Assembly: GCA_021804785.1 (NCBI GenBank)
Contig: JAJZGY010000001.1
Span: forward strand, 124,001-188,000
DNA: 64,000 nt
Direction: 5' to 3'
DNA from: Pseudomonadota bacterium
Lineage (GTDB): Bacteria; Pseudomonadota; Alphaproteobacteria; Micropepsales; Micropepsaceae
This document shows, piece by piece, positions 37,165-45,870 of the stretch. The notes under the pieces are model-generated. The model had not been told where the DNA came from, made no database searches, and saw only the letters and a list, made by a program, of their open reading frames with translations. Each line of letters starts with the position of its first letter. The stretch's first letter is position 1. Made by a program: the position numbers and the translations under genes.

Positions 37165-38399
37165 GCAGCGGCTTTGGCTCTAGCGGTCATCACGCCATCT
37201 CCTAGTAGCAGTCGAAGTTCATCCAGATAACGCCCAAAGCGAATACGAAGTAGCGTCGCGTTCAAGCCAAATTCCTTCAAGGAATAATTATGCTCCGCAT
37301 AGCCGCCACGCGGATTCATATCGACGTAAGCACGAATTCCGCGACGAAATTCATCTGTCAAATTAAAGTCGCAGTGATCATACACCAGTTGAATAATTTT
37401 GAGAGGACTTGAGATCAAATGAGAGTAACATAAATGCAGAATTTTCTGATCTTGGTGTTTTATGAGATCTACCATCTGACTCGCGCCTTCTGCCCACCGG
37501 TCGCTCACTTGCCTACCAATTTCAGAGAGATCTACGTGGCGCGTAAAGGGTCTTCTGAGGAAATCGGTAAGCTTTGCTACCGAGGCGAGAACGCTTATTG
37601 GATCAAGATGTAAGACAATAATGTAGGCATCTGGATATACCTCTCGGATTGCATTGAGCGTAAATACGTGATCAGGGCACTTGAGTATCCAGCGACGCCC
37701 TGGGGACTGATAATCCAGATGCTGCAGAAACCGACGATGGAAGCGGAATTCATCAAGATGTCCGAAGCTATCTATCCACCGTGAATAGCTTGGAATATAG
37801 TGAGTAGTGTCGAAGCGAAGTGATTGAAATACCTGGGCTGTAATATCGGTGCACTCCTGTGGTGCATCCGCCGAAAGAGGGTGCATACCGTCCAGTTCCG
37901 GAGATAGCTGCCGAAATAGCCACAATTGACGCTCAACCCGCTGACGACAGTTTCTAGGGTCACCTTCCGCATAGGGATAAATTAGTTGCCAAGCACATGG
38001 CACAATATTTAGTGGATCAATTGATAATAGCGTATGTAGAAATGTGGTACCGCTACGCGGCAAGCCGGTGATGAAGACTGGCTGTGAGATCAATCGAAGA
38101 CTAATCTGAGGTCTCAGGCTCTCTTCGTAGTCAAATCTAAGCTGATTGCGCAACGACCGTAAAATGTCGAACCGTGCGGCGAAACGACCAAAGACGCTGA
38201 GATTAGCCTCTTCCTCATAAGACCAAACGAGGTGCCGAAGTGGCTCAAAAAATTGCGCTGTCGTAAACTCGGATCGTCCGGATTCGTCGAGCGCCTCACT
38301 CAAAATTTCATCAACCTGAAGCCTCGGGCGAATTCCGATCAACTCAGCTGTTCGGTCAAACGTGCGAAATATGCTTTCCTGTACCAGGGGCATGGCCAT
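37161..38399 (-). CDS. Sulfotransferase family protein
   Basis: A 412-residue PAPS-dependent sulfotransferase-type protein. The 5'-phosphosulfate loop is seen at 107-120 (ITGLPRSGTTF), and the 3'-phosphate region around HYIPSYSRWIDSFGHLDEFRFH and LKCPDHVFTLNAI follows. These enzymes put sulfate on hydroxyl groups of glycans, lipids or small molecules. It is the first gene of a run of seven minus-strand genes with HpnL-like, molybdenum hydroxylase, oxygenase and ELM1 genes. The acceptor is unknown; a membrane lipid or surface glycan fits the context. Confidence 0.88.
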   Translation of the reverse strand: MAMPLVQESIFRTFDRTAELIGIRPRLQVDEILSEALDESGRSEFTTAQFFEPLRHLVWSYEEEANLSVFGRFAARFDILRSLRNQLRFDYEESLRPQISLRLISQPVFITGLPRSGTTFLHTLLSIDPLNIVPCAWQLIYPYAEGDPRNCRQRVERQLWLFRQLSPELDGMHPLSADAPQECTDITAQVFQSLRFDTTHYIPSYSRWIDSFGHLDEFRFHRRFLQHLDYQSPGRRWILKCPDHVFTLNAIREVYPDAYIIVLHLDPISVLASVAKLTDFLRRPFTRHVDLSEIGRQVSDRWAEGASQMVDLIKHQDQKILHLCYSHLISSPLKIIQLVYDHCDFNLTDEFRRGIRAYVDMNPRGGYAEHNYSLKEFGLNATLLRIRFGRYLDELRLLLGDGVMTARAKAAA

Positions 38400-39476
38400 A
38401 CCAACCCGTCGCCCACCACCCCTTCATTGGTGCGCGGCAAAATAAAATCGGCATGACGTTATTCGAAATAACACCATGCTCGGGTGCCAATCCAGGGCCG
38501 CGTCGGGCCGACTATCCGGCGCGTACCCTCACTTTAAGTATGAAGTTCGGAATGGTTTCCTCGATGGCCATTAATTTTTACATACATCCCGCTCATCGCC
38601 GATAAATTGACATCAACAAATATAGAAATCAAAACGTTGGCGATCGCTAAGTACATCAGTGCAAATGCTTCTAGGACATATTTCAGCTGTAGGTGGACGG
38701 ATCGGAAACTTCTCAGACCACCAGTCTCGCCTCCCATGCTTAGGACCTAGGCTTTGTCGTATCGCGAACACTAACAATGCGACATATTTTTATGGCATAT
38801 GAACCACGCGTTACGGCGGCCCTGTGACGAATTTGGCGCATGCATCAATAAGATGTCACGTGGACTAAGTACTTTATTTTAGCGATCGGCTACTCAACAA
38901 AATCTCTTTGAAGCACGACCATCCACATCGCTTCTGCTTTGAGTCTCAGGGCGCGCGACGCCCTATCCAACATGCCCATAAAAGCAACGAAGCTGGCGCG
39001 CTACTCTACACAGTTACATATGCTAAAAATGTTCTTTCAAGTTAATGCCCTAGCCATCCTGCTACTCTTAGTGTCAGCTCAATCCCCCAAATTGGATGTC
39101 CGATCAAAGCCACTGAAAAATTGCGCCTTGACGCCAATTCTAAACGGCGGATAGAGCGATAATTCCTGCATTCCTCGGAGCGTGCGGCTCCATGGCTTAT
39201 TCTGGACCACTCCAAGGTCGCGTCCAGCACACCGGAAGCAGCATTACCTCTTAGGATTTAGGGCATTTTCACATCAACATTCTGTTATGAAATGTCCTGT
39301 GGCAGTTTACCCAGGATAACCAATTGACGTTAAGGACAAAGTTGCACTGCAAGTAATCACTTCATGGCGTATACCGCCAAGTTTAGCGCTAAGCGCCTCA
39401 TATCAATTTAGAGATTTTTCGCCTTCGGAGGCCAAGGGAAATAGCTGGCTACGTGCTTTTCCATTATTCTGGAGGA
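38400..39476. other. Gene-poor interval
   Basis: About 1.1 kb between the sulfotransferase and the old yellow enzyme gene. It is visibly richer in A and T than the genes around it. Only short frames are open on either strand, none with a recognisable domain or good ribosome site. The right part of the interval should hold the promoter of the sulfotransferase run at its left edge. I see no RNA gene or repeat. Confidence 0.6.
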
Positions 39477-40553
39477 TCAACTTGTAGTGGAGGAACCGGG
39501 ATACAGCGCTGGATAGTCTAGGTAACCATGGACACCACCACCATAGAAAGTCTTCAGGTCCCACGCATTGACCGGACCATCGTGTGCAAATCGCTCTGGC
39601 AAGTCAGGATTGGAAATATAAAGTTTCCCGAACGCCACAGCATCCCCGAAACCATCGCTTAGCGCCTTCTGGGCGCTTTCAAACTCAAAGCCTTCATTAA
39701 CAATATATGGACCGCAAAATGCGTCTTTTATAACTGGTCCAATACTGTCCGCTTGCCTTGACTCGCGAGCGCATAGAAAGGCGATCTTTCGCTTCCCGAG
39801 TTCACGTCCGACATAAGTGAATGTGGCGAAGCGGTTACTGTCTCCCATGTCATGAGCGTCTGCACGTGGCGCCAAATGCATACCAACGCGGCCAGGCTCC
39901 CAAACTTCCAAAATTGCATCAACCACCTCAAGCATAAGCCGTGCCCGATTTTCCAGACTGCCACCATATTTGTCGCGTCTTTGATTTGTGCGGTCCTGCA
40001 AAAATTGATCGAGTAGATAACCATTGGCGCCATGCACTTCAACACCATCAAAGCCCGCCAGCTTGGCATTTGCTGCACCCTTGCGATAGGCTGCAACCAC
40101 GAGGGGTATTTCCTCGCTTCTGAGAGCGCGAGGAGTTTCATAGTCCTTCTGTGGCCGGAGGAGACTTACGTGCCCTGCGGGCCGTATTGGGCTCGGTGCA
40201 ACCGGCAAGTCGCCACTCAGATACACAGGATCTGAAATACGCCCTACGTGCCAGAGCTGCAGGAATATTCGTCCACCAGCTTCATGCACAGTGCGCGTTA
40301 CTGCAGCCCAACCTTCAGTTTGCTCTTCGGACCAAATCCCCGGTGTCGACGGATAGCCTACCCCCATCGGATCAACTGAGGTAGCCTCCGAAAGTATAAG
40401 ACCGGCAGACGCACGCTGCCGGTAATAATCGGCCATTATCGGAGTCGGAACGCGGGTGTCTGGCGTCGCACGACACCTAGTAAGGGGTGCCATGATGATA
40501 CGATTTGGTAATTCAAGCGCCCCTAGGCGCAATGGATCAAACAATGTGGGCAC
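39477..40553 (-). CDS. Alkene reductase, old yellow enzyme family (NemA-like)
   Basis: A 358-residue FMN-binding TIM barrel. Typical segments are NRIIMAPLTRCRA, LILSEATSVDPMGVGYPSTPG, FLQLWHVGR, then FDGVEVHGANGYLLDQFL with the substrate-binding His-x2-Asn and the YGGSLENRARLML motif. Members reduce activated C=C bonds or nitro groups with NAD(P)H. It begins with GTG and has only a weak ribosome site. The gene stands alone, 108 bases before the end of valS on the same strand. Confidence 0.94.
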   Translation of the reverse strand: MPTLFDPLRLGALELPNRIIMAPLTRCRATPDTRVPTPIMADYYRQRASAGLILSEATSVDPMGVGYPSTPGIWSEEQTEGWAAVTRTVHEAGGRIFLQLWHVGRISDPVYLSGDLPVAPSPIRPAGHVSLLRPQKDYETPRALRSEEIPLVVAAYRKGAANAKLAGFDGVEVHGANGYLLDQFLQDRTNQRRDKYGGSLENRARLMLEVVDAILEVWEPGRVGMHLAPRADAHDMGDSNRFATFTYVGRELGKRKIAFLCARESRQADSIGPVIKDAFCGPYIVNEGFEFESAQKALSDGFGDAVAFGKLYISNPDLPERFAHDGPVNAWDLKTFYGGGVHGYLDYPALYPGSSTTS

Positions 40554-40661
40554 GGAAAATTCACCAAATTGCGTTTCTCTATCAAAAACAGTCAGCGCAG
40601 TCGCTCTCCTAAGGGCGAGGCAACAGTCCTTTTTTCTAACCCCTTTTTCTACATGAGCCGT

Positions 40662-43322
40662 TTAGCTTAAGCGACGAACAGCTTCGCTCAGACGATCAGC
40701 CAAGCGCGCAGCGTCATCACGTCGCTCGCGTTGCTCCGCAAGCACGTCTTCGGGGGCGCGGTTAACAAATTGGGTATTGCCCAATTTATCATCCAGTCTT
40801 GCAATCTCGTCTAGCGTCTTCCTGAGTTCACGTTCCAACCGCGCCCGTTCCTTGCCTATGTCAATGACATCGCCAAGTGGCAATCCGGCCAACGTCTCTC
40901 CAATCACAAATTGTGCGGACGCAGACGGAATCTCAGCACACGTACCTATCGTTGAGAGCCTCGCCAAGCTGATGATGGTATCCTTGTGTCTATCCAGACG
41001 TTCGAGCGTCTTATCTTGTGCCCCCTTGAGCAGAAGTGACACCCGCGACGCAGCTGGCACATTCATCTCCGCGCGCACAGATCTCACTCCAGAAACGATA
41101 TCAATGACCCACTGCATTTCCTCCCTTGCGCCATCAGAGGCAGGGAACTGTGAAATTTCTGGCCAAGCACTCTCAATGAGAAGGCTTTCGCGCGGCTTAC
41201 TGTGCTCAGACGTACGCGCCCAAAGTTCTTCGGTAATGAACGGCATAAACGGGTGCAGCAACTTAAAAATCTGATCCCTCACAAAAGCTGCAGTCGCCCG
41301 TGTCTCCTCGCGCGCATTGCTACTATCAACAATGGATTTGTCATCAATTACAGACAATATCGGCTTAGCGAATTCCAGATACCAATCGCAGAAAAGATCC
41401 CAAACAAAGTGATATGCCGCCTGTGCCGCATCATTAAAGCGCAACGCGCAAAGGCCATTTGTTATGGACTCCGTAGCATTACGCGTCTCAGCTAGTATCC
41501 ATTTATTCAGCACTAGCTTAACTTTAGTCGGATCAAAGTTAGACTGCGTGACGCACTCATTCATTTCGCAAAAACGAGCTGCATTCCAGAGTTTAGTCGC
41601 GAAATTCCTATTTACTTCAACCCGACTCGCTCCAATGCGCATATCGCGTCCCTGCCCTGCGGCTAGGGCCAAGGTGAAGCGCAACGCATCGGCTCCAAAT
41701 TGTTCTATCAGTTCCAACGGGTCTACGACATTTCCCTTTGTTTTGGACATTTTCACGCCCTTTTCATCGAGGACGCGGGTATGGATAAAGACAGTTCGGA
41801 ACGGCACTTCATCCATGAAGTGCAGCCCCATCATCATCATGCGTGCGACCCAGAAAAATATAATATCAAAGCCAGTAACGAGAACGCTGGTAGGATAATA
41901 TTTCTTCAATTCATGCGTCTGATCTGGCCAACCCAACGTGGAGAATGGCCACAGTGCAGATGAGAACCAGGTATCGAGAACGTCCGGGTCACGTGTCAAA
42001 AGTTTTCCGGACGCTAATCGACGCGCAGATTCCTCGCTTTCGGCAACATAAATCTGCCCATTTTCGTCGTACCACGCGGGAATTTGGTGTCCCCACCACA
42101 GTTGCCGAGAAATGCACCAGGGCTGGATGTTTTTGAGCCAATGAAAGTAAACACTTGCCCAGTTTTCTGGAACAAATCGCGTGCGCCCATCTTCAACCGC
42201 TTTTATTGCCTTTTCGGCCAACGGCGTAACGTTGAGATACCACTGCTCGGTTAGTAGCGGTTCGAGCACAACCGTCTTTGTCTTTTCATCATGCGGCACG
42301 GCATGTGTAATCGGTTCAACGCGATCGACTAAATCCAACGCTTCCAAATCAGCAAGCAATCTCTTCCGAGCTTCGAATCGGTCCAGTCCACGGTAGTACT
42401 CAGGTACAGTGTCATTCAGCGTGGCATCCTTGTTAAATATGTTCACAATCGGCAAATTGTTGCGCTTGCCAACCTCAAAATCGTTGAAGTCGTGTCCGGG
42501 CGTAATCTTAACGGCGCCACTTCCCTTTTCCGGGTTAGAGTGTGAATCGGCAATGATCGGAATAAGCCGATGCGTAAGCGGCAGGCGCACCATCTTTCCA
42601 ACGAGGTCCCGATAGCGGTCGTCTTCCGGATGAACCGCAACTGCCGTATCACCTAACATGGTTTCGGGACGCGTTGTCGCGACGACAATGAATCTGCCTG
42701 GCTCATCAGCTATTGGATACCTCAGATACCAGAGGTGACCTTTCATTTCGATGTTTTCGACTTCTAGATCGCTAACTGCCGTCTGAAGCCTGGGATCCCA
42801 GTTGACCAAGCGTTTATCTTTGTAGATTAGCCCCTGACGATGCAACTCCACAAATACCTTGATCACCGCTCGGGAGAGGCCCTCGTCCATGGTGAAGCGC
42901 TCGCGGCTCCAATCTGCCGAGGCTCCAAGTTTGCGCAGCTGAGTTCCAATTGCGCCACCACTCTCTGCTTTCCACGACCAGACGCGCTGAATAAATGCCT
43001 CACGTCCCATTGCGGTACGGCTTTGCTGCTGCGCCGCAAGTTGGCGTTCCACCACAAGCTGCGTTGCTATGCCCGCATGATCCATTCCCGGTTGCCACAA
43101 AACATCTTTGCCGCGCATGCGCTCAAACCGGGCGAGCGCGTCTTGCAATGTATTATTGAGCGCGTGACCAATATGGAGCCGTCCCGTGACATTGGGTGGC
43201 GGAATTACGATGCAAAATGGTTCAGCATCGGGCCTGCGACCGCATTGAAAGGCGCCGGACGCCTCCCAAGCAGCGTAGATTCGATCCTCGACCTCTTGCG
43301 GGCGAAATGTCTTGTCGAGCAT
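40662..43322 (-). CDS. valS: Valine-tRNA ligase
   Basis: An 886-residue class I aminoacyl-tRNA synthetase that charges tRNA-Val. HIGH is in GRLHIGHALNN near residue 50 and KMSKS is KMSKTKGNVVDP. The editing domain lies between them, and the C-terminal coiled coil (RERRDDAARLADRLSEAVRRL) binds tRNA. The ATG at 43322 is chosen because GAGG lies five bases upstream and the product starts with the family MLDKTF; the frame is open to 43364. An intrinsic terminator for popZ lies just upstream, so valS has its own promoter. Confidence 0.96.
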   Translation of the reverse strand: MLDKTFRPQEVEDRIYAAWEASGAFQCGRRPDAEPFCIVIPPPNVTGRLHIGHALNNTLQDALARFERMRGKDVLWQPGMDHAGIATQLVVERQLAAQQQSRTAMGREAFIQRVWSWKAESGGAIGTQLRKLGASADWSRERFTMDEGLSRAVIKVFVELHRQGLIYKDKRLVNWDPRLQTAVSDLEVENIEMKGHLWYLRYPIADEPGRFIVVATTRPETMLGDTAVAVHPEDDRYRDLVGKMVRLPLTHRLIPIIADSHSNPEKGSGAVKITPGHDFNDFEVGKRNNLPIVNIFNKDATLNDTVPEYYRGLDRFEARKRLLADLEALDLVDRVEPITHAVPHDEKTKTVVLEPLLTEQWYLNVTPLAEKAIKAVEDGRTRFVPENWASVYFHWLKNIQPWCISRQLWWGHQIPAWYDENGQIYVAESEESARRLASGKLLTRDPDVLDTWFSSALWPFSTLGWPDQTHELKKYYPTSVLVTGFDIIFFWVARMMMMGLHFMDEVPFRTVFIHTRVLDEKGVKMSKTKGNVVDPLELIEQFGADALRFTLALAAGQGRDMRIGASRVEVNRNFATKLWNAARFCEMNECVTQSNFDPTKVKLVLNKWILAETRNATESITNGLCALRFNDAAQAAYHFVWDLFCDWYLEFAKPILSVIDDKSIVDSSNAREETRATAAFVRDQIFKLLHPFMPFITEELWARTSEHSKPRESLLIESAWPEISQFPASDGAREEMQWVIDIVSGVRSVRAEMNVPAASRVSLLLKGAQDKTLERLDRHKDTIISLARLSTIGTCAEIPSASAQFVIGETLAGLPLGDVIDIGKERARLERELRKTLDEIARLDDKLGNTQFVNRAPEDVLAEQRERRDDAARLADRLSEAVRRLS

Positions 43323-43387
43323 GAGATCCTCATTCGGCATATCAGATTGAAGTGACGTCCCCAACTGCCCACGTCAAGAGCCGCAAC

Positions 43388-43418
43388 AAAAAAGGGATGG
43401 AACCTAATGCTCCACCCC
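43388..43418 (-). terminator. Intrinsic terminator after popZ
   Basis: On the minus strand GGGGTGGA and TCCATCCC (43418-43411 and 43401-43394) form an 8-bp stem with one G-T pair and a nine-base loop, followed by six T (43393-43388). It lies 27 bases after the popZ stop. Confidence 0.85.
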
Positions 43419-43444
43419 TGCGCGATCATAAACTTAAGGTCGGA

Positions 43445-44149
43445 TCAGCGGCCGGTGCGGGCCTTGGCGCGGGCAATCTCCTCGCGTACTGCGCTTGCCA
43501 AGAGATCAGGCAGGTGCTTGTCGAGGAGTTCCGCAAGTGCCGGCTGGATGCGGGTGATCAGATCGGGCGTATTCTGGTTCAGCCAGTCCCGCAGAACTGG
43601 ATCGAATGCATCCCGAACTGCCCGGTCAAAGGCGGCGGCTAGAGTTGGACCCTCAAATGCTTGTGATGAGCGAGGTATGGCCGCGACCTCCGGCGCCGAC
43701 GTGGCAGCTTCGATACTGCTTATGGCTTCATCAAAAGCGGACTGGGCGTTGGCACCGAACAAGCGTCGCCCCACAGCGCTCACAGGCTTCTCGGCTTGGG
43801 GCTTTGTACCAGAAGCAACGGGCGCTACCGCCTCCTCATCCTGGAAGACGACGTCATCCTGGTCCTGAGCCGGAGCTTCTACGACCCTGCCAGGGACTGG
43901 CGTGATCATAACCGGCGCTGGCTCCTCTTCGACTTCGTCGATCAGATCCAAGACCTCTTCCTCAGCTACCTGAGTTGGCGCTGCGGTAGGCTTCGCGTCC
44001 TGTCGTGGATCCTGCCGCGCAATAGCGACCGGCTCGGCTGCTGCGACGGGAGGCGTAGCTGGTTCCGCATCACTAGCGTCCTCCGAGATGATCTTGCGGA
44101 TAGAGGCAAGAATCTCCTCCATCGTAGGCTCATGCTGGGGATTAGACAT
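43445..44149 (-). CDS. popZ: DUF2497/PopZ-like polar organising protein
   Basis: A 234-residue protein with the PopZ layout: an N-terminal helix MEEILASIRKIISED, a long acidic Pro/Glu/Ala-rich linker (about 30-130), and a C-terminal helical assembly domain (LRDWLNQNTPDLITRIQPALAELL and on). In Caulobacter PopZ makes a condensate at the cell poles that anchors the chromosome origin and cell cycle regulators. The ATG at 44149 has GGAG six bases upstream; the frame continues to 44179. This family is restricted to Alphaproteobacteria. A terminator follows the gene. Confidence 0.88.
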   Translation of the reverse strand: MSNPQHEPTMEEILASIRKIISEDASDAEPATPPVAAAEPVAIARQDPRQDAKPTAAPTQVAEEEVLDLIDEVEEEPAPVMITPVPGRVVEAPAQDQDDVVFQDEEAVAPVASGTKPQAEKPVSAVGRRLFGANAQSAFDEAISSIEAATSAPEVAAIPRSSQAFEGPTLAAAFDRAVRDAFDPVLRDWLNQNTPDLITRIQPALAELLDKHLPDLLASAVREEIARAKARTGR

Positions 44150-44305
44150 TCCGTGCTCCGCCGCGGTCACTGCACTCACCTGGAGAGCCTAAGACAGTTG
44201 CACAAATAAGGAAAGACTTGGTTAACTTATAAGGGTGATTCGTTTGGTACGCGCCATCGGGGTAGCGCGCCCCAAGGTGGCTTTTGTGCCTATAGTTAGG
44301 ATCAG

Positions 44306-44962
44306 TCAGAAGACAAAGGCTTTGGCTTTGCGGAAGCCGGGGAGTATCGGTGCCACGGCATCGAAATCCTGCCTTTCGCCGATATTACGTCCCTTGCGAA
44401 CATAAATATGCGCCTGGCCTAGAGTGCTACCGTTCATCACGACAGCAACAAGGCGCCCCCCATCAGCAAGCTGATCCAAGAGCGTCCCAGGAACTTCTTC
44501 TACCCCCGTGTCGATCACTATGACGTCATAGGGCGCAGATGACTTAAAGCCGTCGCTCAGCGCGCCCTGAACTACCTTGACGTTGTTTGCGTTCAGCGAT
44601 CGCAACAGCTCACTCGCCGCGCGCACGAGATCAACGTCGCTTTCGAGTGCAGTCACGCTAGCCACCAGTTTTCCCAGAAGGGCGGCGGAATATCCAGTGC
44701 CAGCGCCTACCACAAGAGCAGACTCGCCCAACTTCAGATCCGCCAATAGAAGAAGTTTTGCTAGAGTGCGCGGCTCTATAAGAAACCGCCCGGGTACTAT
44801 CTCCACCGCAGTCTCCGCATAAGCGAGGGCTCGTTGAAGCACAGGTATGAACCGTTCCCGCGGCACCTCAAGCATAGCCGCCTGAATGCGCCCGTCGGGC
44901 ACATCTGAAGTGCGAACCTGCGATTCGACCATATTGAAGCGCTGAGCAGCGTAGTCTGGCAT
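44306..44962 (-). CDS. pcm: Protein-L-isoaspartate O-methyltransferase
   Basis: A 218-residue SAM-dependent methyltransferase. The SAM motif is VVGAGTGYSAALLGKL, with the Pcm-type lead MVESQVRTSDVPDGRI and post-motif GSLSDGFKSSAPYDVIVIDTG-like segment. It repairs isoaspartyl residues in aged proteins. Many alphaproteobacterial copies of this short type lie near tolC and may have a modified role. It is about 160 bases before popZ on the same strand. Confidence 0.9.
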   Translation of the reverse strand: MPDYAAQRFNMVESQVRTSDVPDGRIQAAMLEVPRERFIPVLQRALAYAETAVEIVPGRFLIEPRTLAKLLLLADLKLGESALVVGAGTGYSAALLGKLVASVTALESDVDLVRAASELLRSLNANNVKVVQGALSDGFKSSAPYDVIVIDTGVEEVPGTLLDQLADGGRLVAVVMNGSTLGQAHIYVRKGRNIGERQDFDAVAPILPGFRKAKAFVF

Positions 44963-45096
44963 AGCTTGGATCCGGATTTAGTAATTGCAGCGCTTATAGG
45001 GTTCGCCGCAATCAATGACAACGCCGTGACCGCACCCCAGTCACCAATAGAGATTGTCGGCACCACAGCTACTCTGCTATAGGCTCGCCCCCTTGG

Positions 45097-45170
45097 GGCC
45101 ACGTGGCGGAGTGGTGACGCAGCGGACTGCAAATCCGCGTACCCCGGTTCAATTCCGGGCGTGGCCTCCA
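45097..45170 (+). tRNA. tRNA-Cys (anticodon GCA)
   Basis: A 74-base cloverleaf including an encoded CCA. The acceptor stem GGCCACG pairs with CGTGGCC, the anticodon arm is GCGGA/TCCGC around loop CTGCAAA with GCA at 45129-45131, and the T arm carries GGTTCAATTCC. The discriminator base is T, as usual for Cys. Confidence 0.95.
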
Positions 45171-45490
45171 TAAGTAATATCAATGACTTATGACTAACTC
45201 TGGGTACAGGTGGGACTTTGGGTCCCTAGCGATGGATATCGCAACCTGAACCTGCCCGATGGCACCTTCCGCCCCAACGTGTTTCGAAATTTCCGGAAAA
45301 GTTGTCGCTGAATAACGGGGAAACCTCCGCAGGCATATCCTGAACAACTGGCGAGGATCGCACATAAAACAGCAAGCTTTCAGGGCTTTGAGGCAAATCA
45401 ACCGTGATGTAAGCCAAAGTTGCCGTGTTGTAGTGAAGCCAGAAAGTTTTGGCGACAAAACGTATCCAATTTTATTATCATTTTCTAATG
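45171..45490. other. Interval after tRNA-Cys with a possible broken gene fragment
   Basis: No intact gene. On the minus strand, one frame from about 45465 to 45270 reads like protein (for example FWLHYNTATLAYITVDLPQ) but is preceded by three stop codons in a row, and its sense appears to continue in another frame (QVQVAISIARDPKSHLYPE) towards 45180. This may be a decayed, frameshifted gene. I do not recognise its family. Confidence 0.25.
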
Positions 45491-45509
45491 TTGACCCAGC
45501 ATGGGTCAA
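45491..45509. promoter_or_regulatory. Perfect inverted repeat upstream of the CtrA box
   Basis: TTGACCCA and TGGGTCAA are perfect 8-bp arms around a three-base centre. It lies 12 bases before the CtrA-type box and could be the operator of a second regulator of the small RNA downstream. Confidence 0.45.
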
Positions 45510-45521
45510 TCATGGGTGCCG

Positions 45522-45537
45522 TTAAGACTTAATTAAC
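45522..45537 (+). promoter_or_regulatory. CtrA-type box TTAA-N7-TTAAC
   Basis: The sequence is TTAA, seven bases, TTAAC, a perfect match to the consensus of the alphaproteobacterial cell cycle regulator CtrA. A CtrA box normally overlaps the -35 region of its promoter, which predicts a transcript starting near 45557. A hairpin and a terminator follow, and no gene does. Confidence 0.6.
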
Positions 45538-45556
45538 CGCATCGTGGCACATTCCC

Positions 45557-45632
45557 GACCGTCTTCTCTTGAAGACACCCCACCATTACCCAATGCCTTG
45601 GGGCCGGGTTCATTCCCGGCCCTTTCTTTTTT
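45557..45632 (+). ncRNA. Candidate small RNA under CtrA control
   Basis: About 76 bases with a 5' hairpin GTCTTC-TCTT-GAAGAC (45561-45576), a C-rich single-stranded middle (ACCCCACCATTACCC) and a strong intrinsic terminator. The start is inferred from the CtrA box position, not seen. A C-rich loop before the terminator is typical of small RNAs that pair with ribosome binding sites. No reading frame with a ribosome site ends at the terminator. No known RNA family is recognised. Confidence 0.45.
45601..45632 (+). terminator. Intrinsic terminator
   Basis: GGGCCGGG (45601-45608) pairs with CCCGGCCC (45615-45622), a perfect 8-bp GC stem with a six-base loop, followed by TTTCTTTTTT (45623-45632). 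It is a classical Rho-independent terminator for a plus-strand transcript that starts after tRNA-Cys. Confidence 0.9.
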
Positions 45633-45795
45633 GAATATTTCCTTCTGTAGAGTGATTGGCAAGCTTGAATTGCCAAGTGGGAGAACTAGCTCCGCTAAGG
45701 CCCGCTGGGCCTCAATTTCAGGTCAAAGTTCTGGAAAACGCAATTTTGATGTAGTCTTGTGGCCGCGAACGCGCTACAGACGCGGCCCTGGCTGT

Positions 45796-45870
45796 TCCCC
45801 GGTAGCTCAGCGGTAGAGCAACCGGCTGTTAACCGGTTGGTCGCTGGTTCGAATCCGGCCCGGGGAGCCA
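45796..45870 (+). tRNA. tRNA-Asn (anticodon GTT)
   Basis: A 75-base cloverleaf with encoded CCA. The acceptor stem TCCCCGG pairs with CCGGGGA, the anticodon arm ACCGG/CCGGT surrounds CTGTTAA with GTT, and the T arm carries GGTTCGAATCC. The discriminator base is G, as expected for Asn. Confidence 0.95.

Noticed and set aside
38534-38737. A 67-codon minus-strand frame with a hydrophobic middle in the 38.4-39.5 kb interval
   Set aside because: No ribosome site, no family likeness and it lies in AT-rich, stop-rich DNA; probably chance.
44180-44305. A CtrA site before popZ (GTTAAC near 44220)
   Set aside because: Only one half-site is present; the second TTAA at the right distance is missing.
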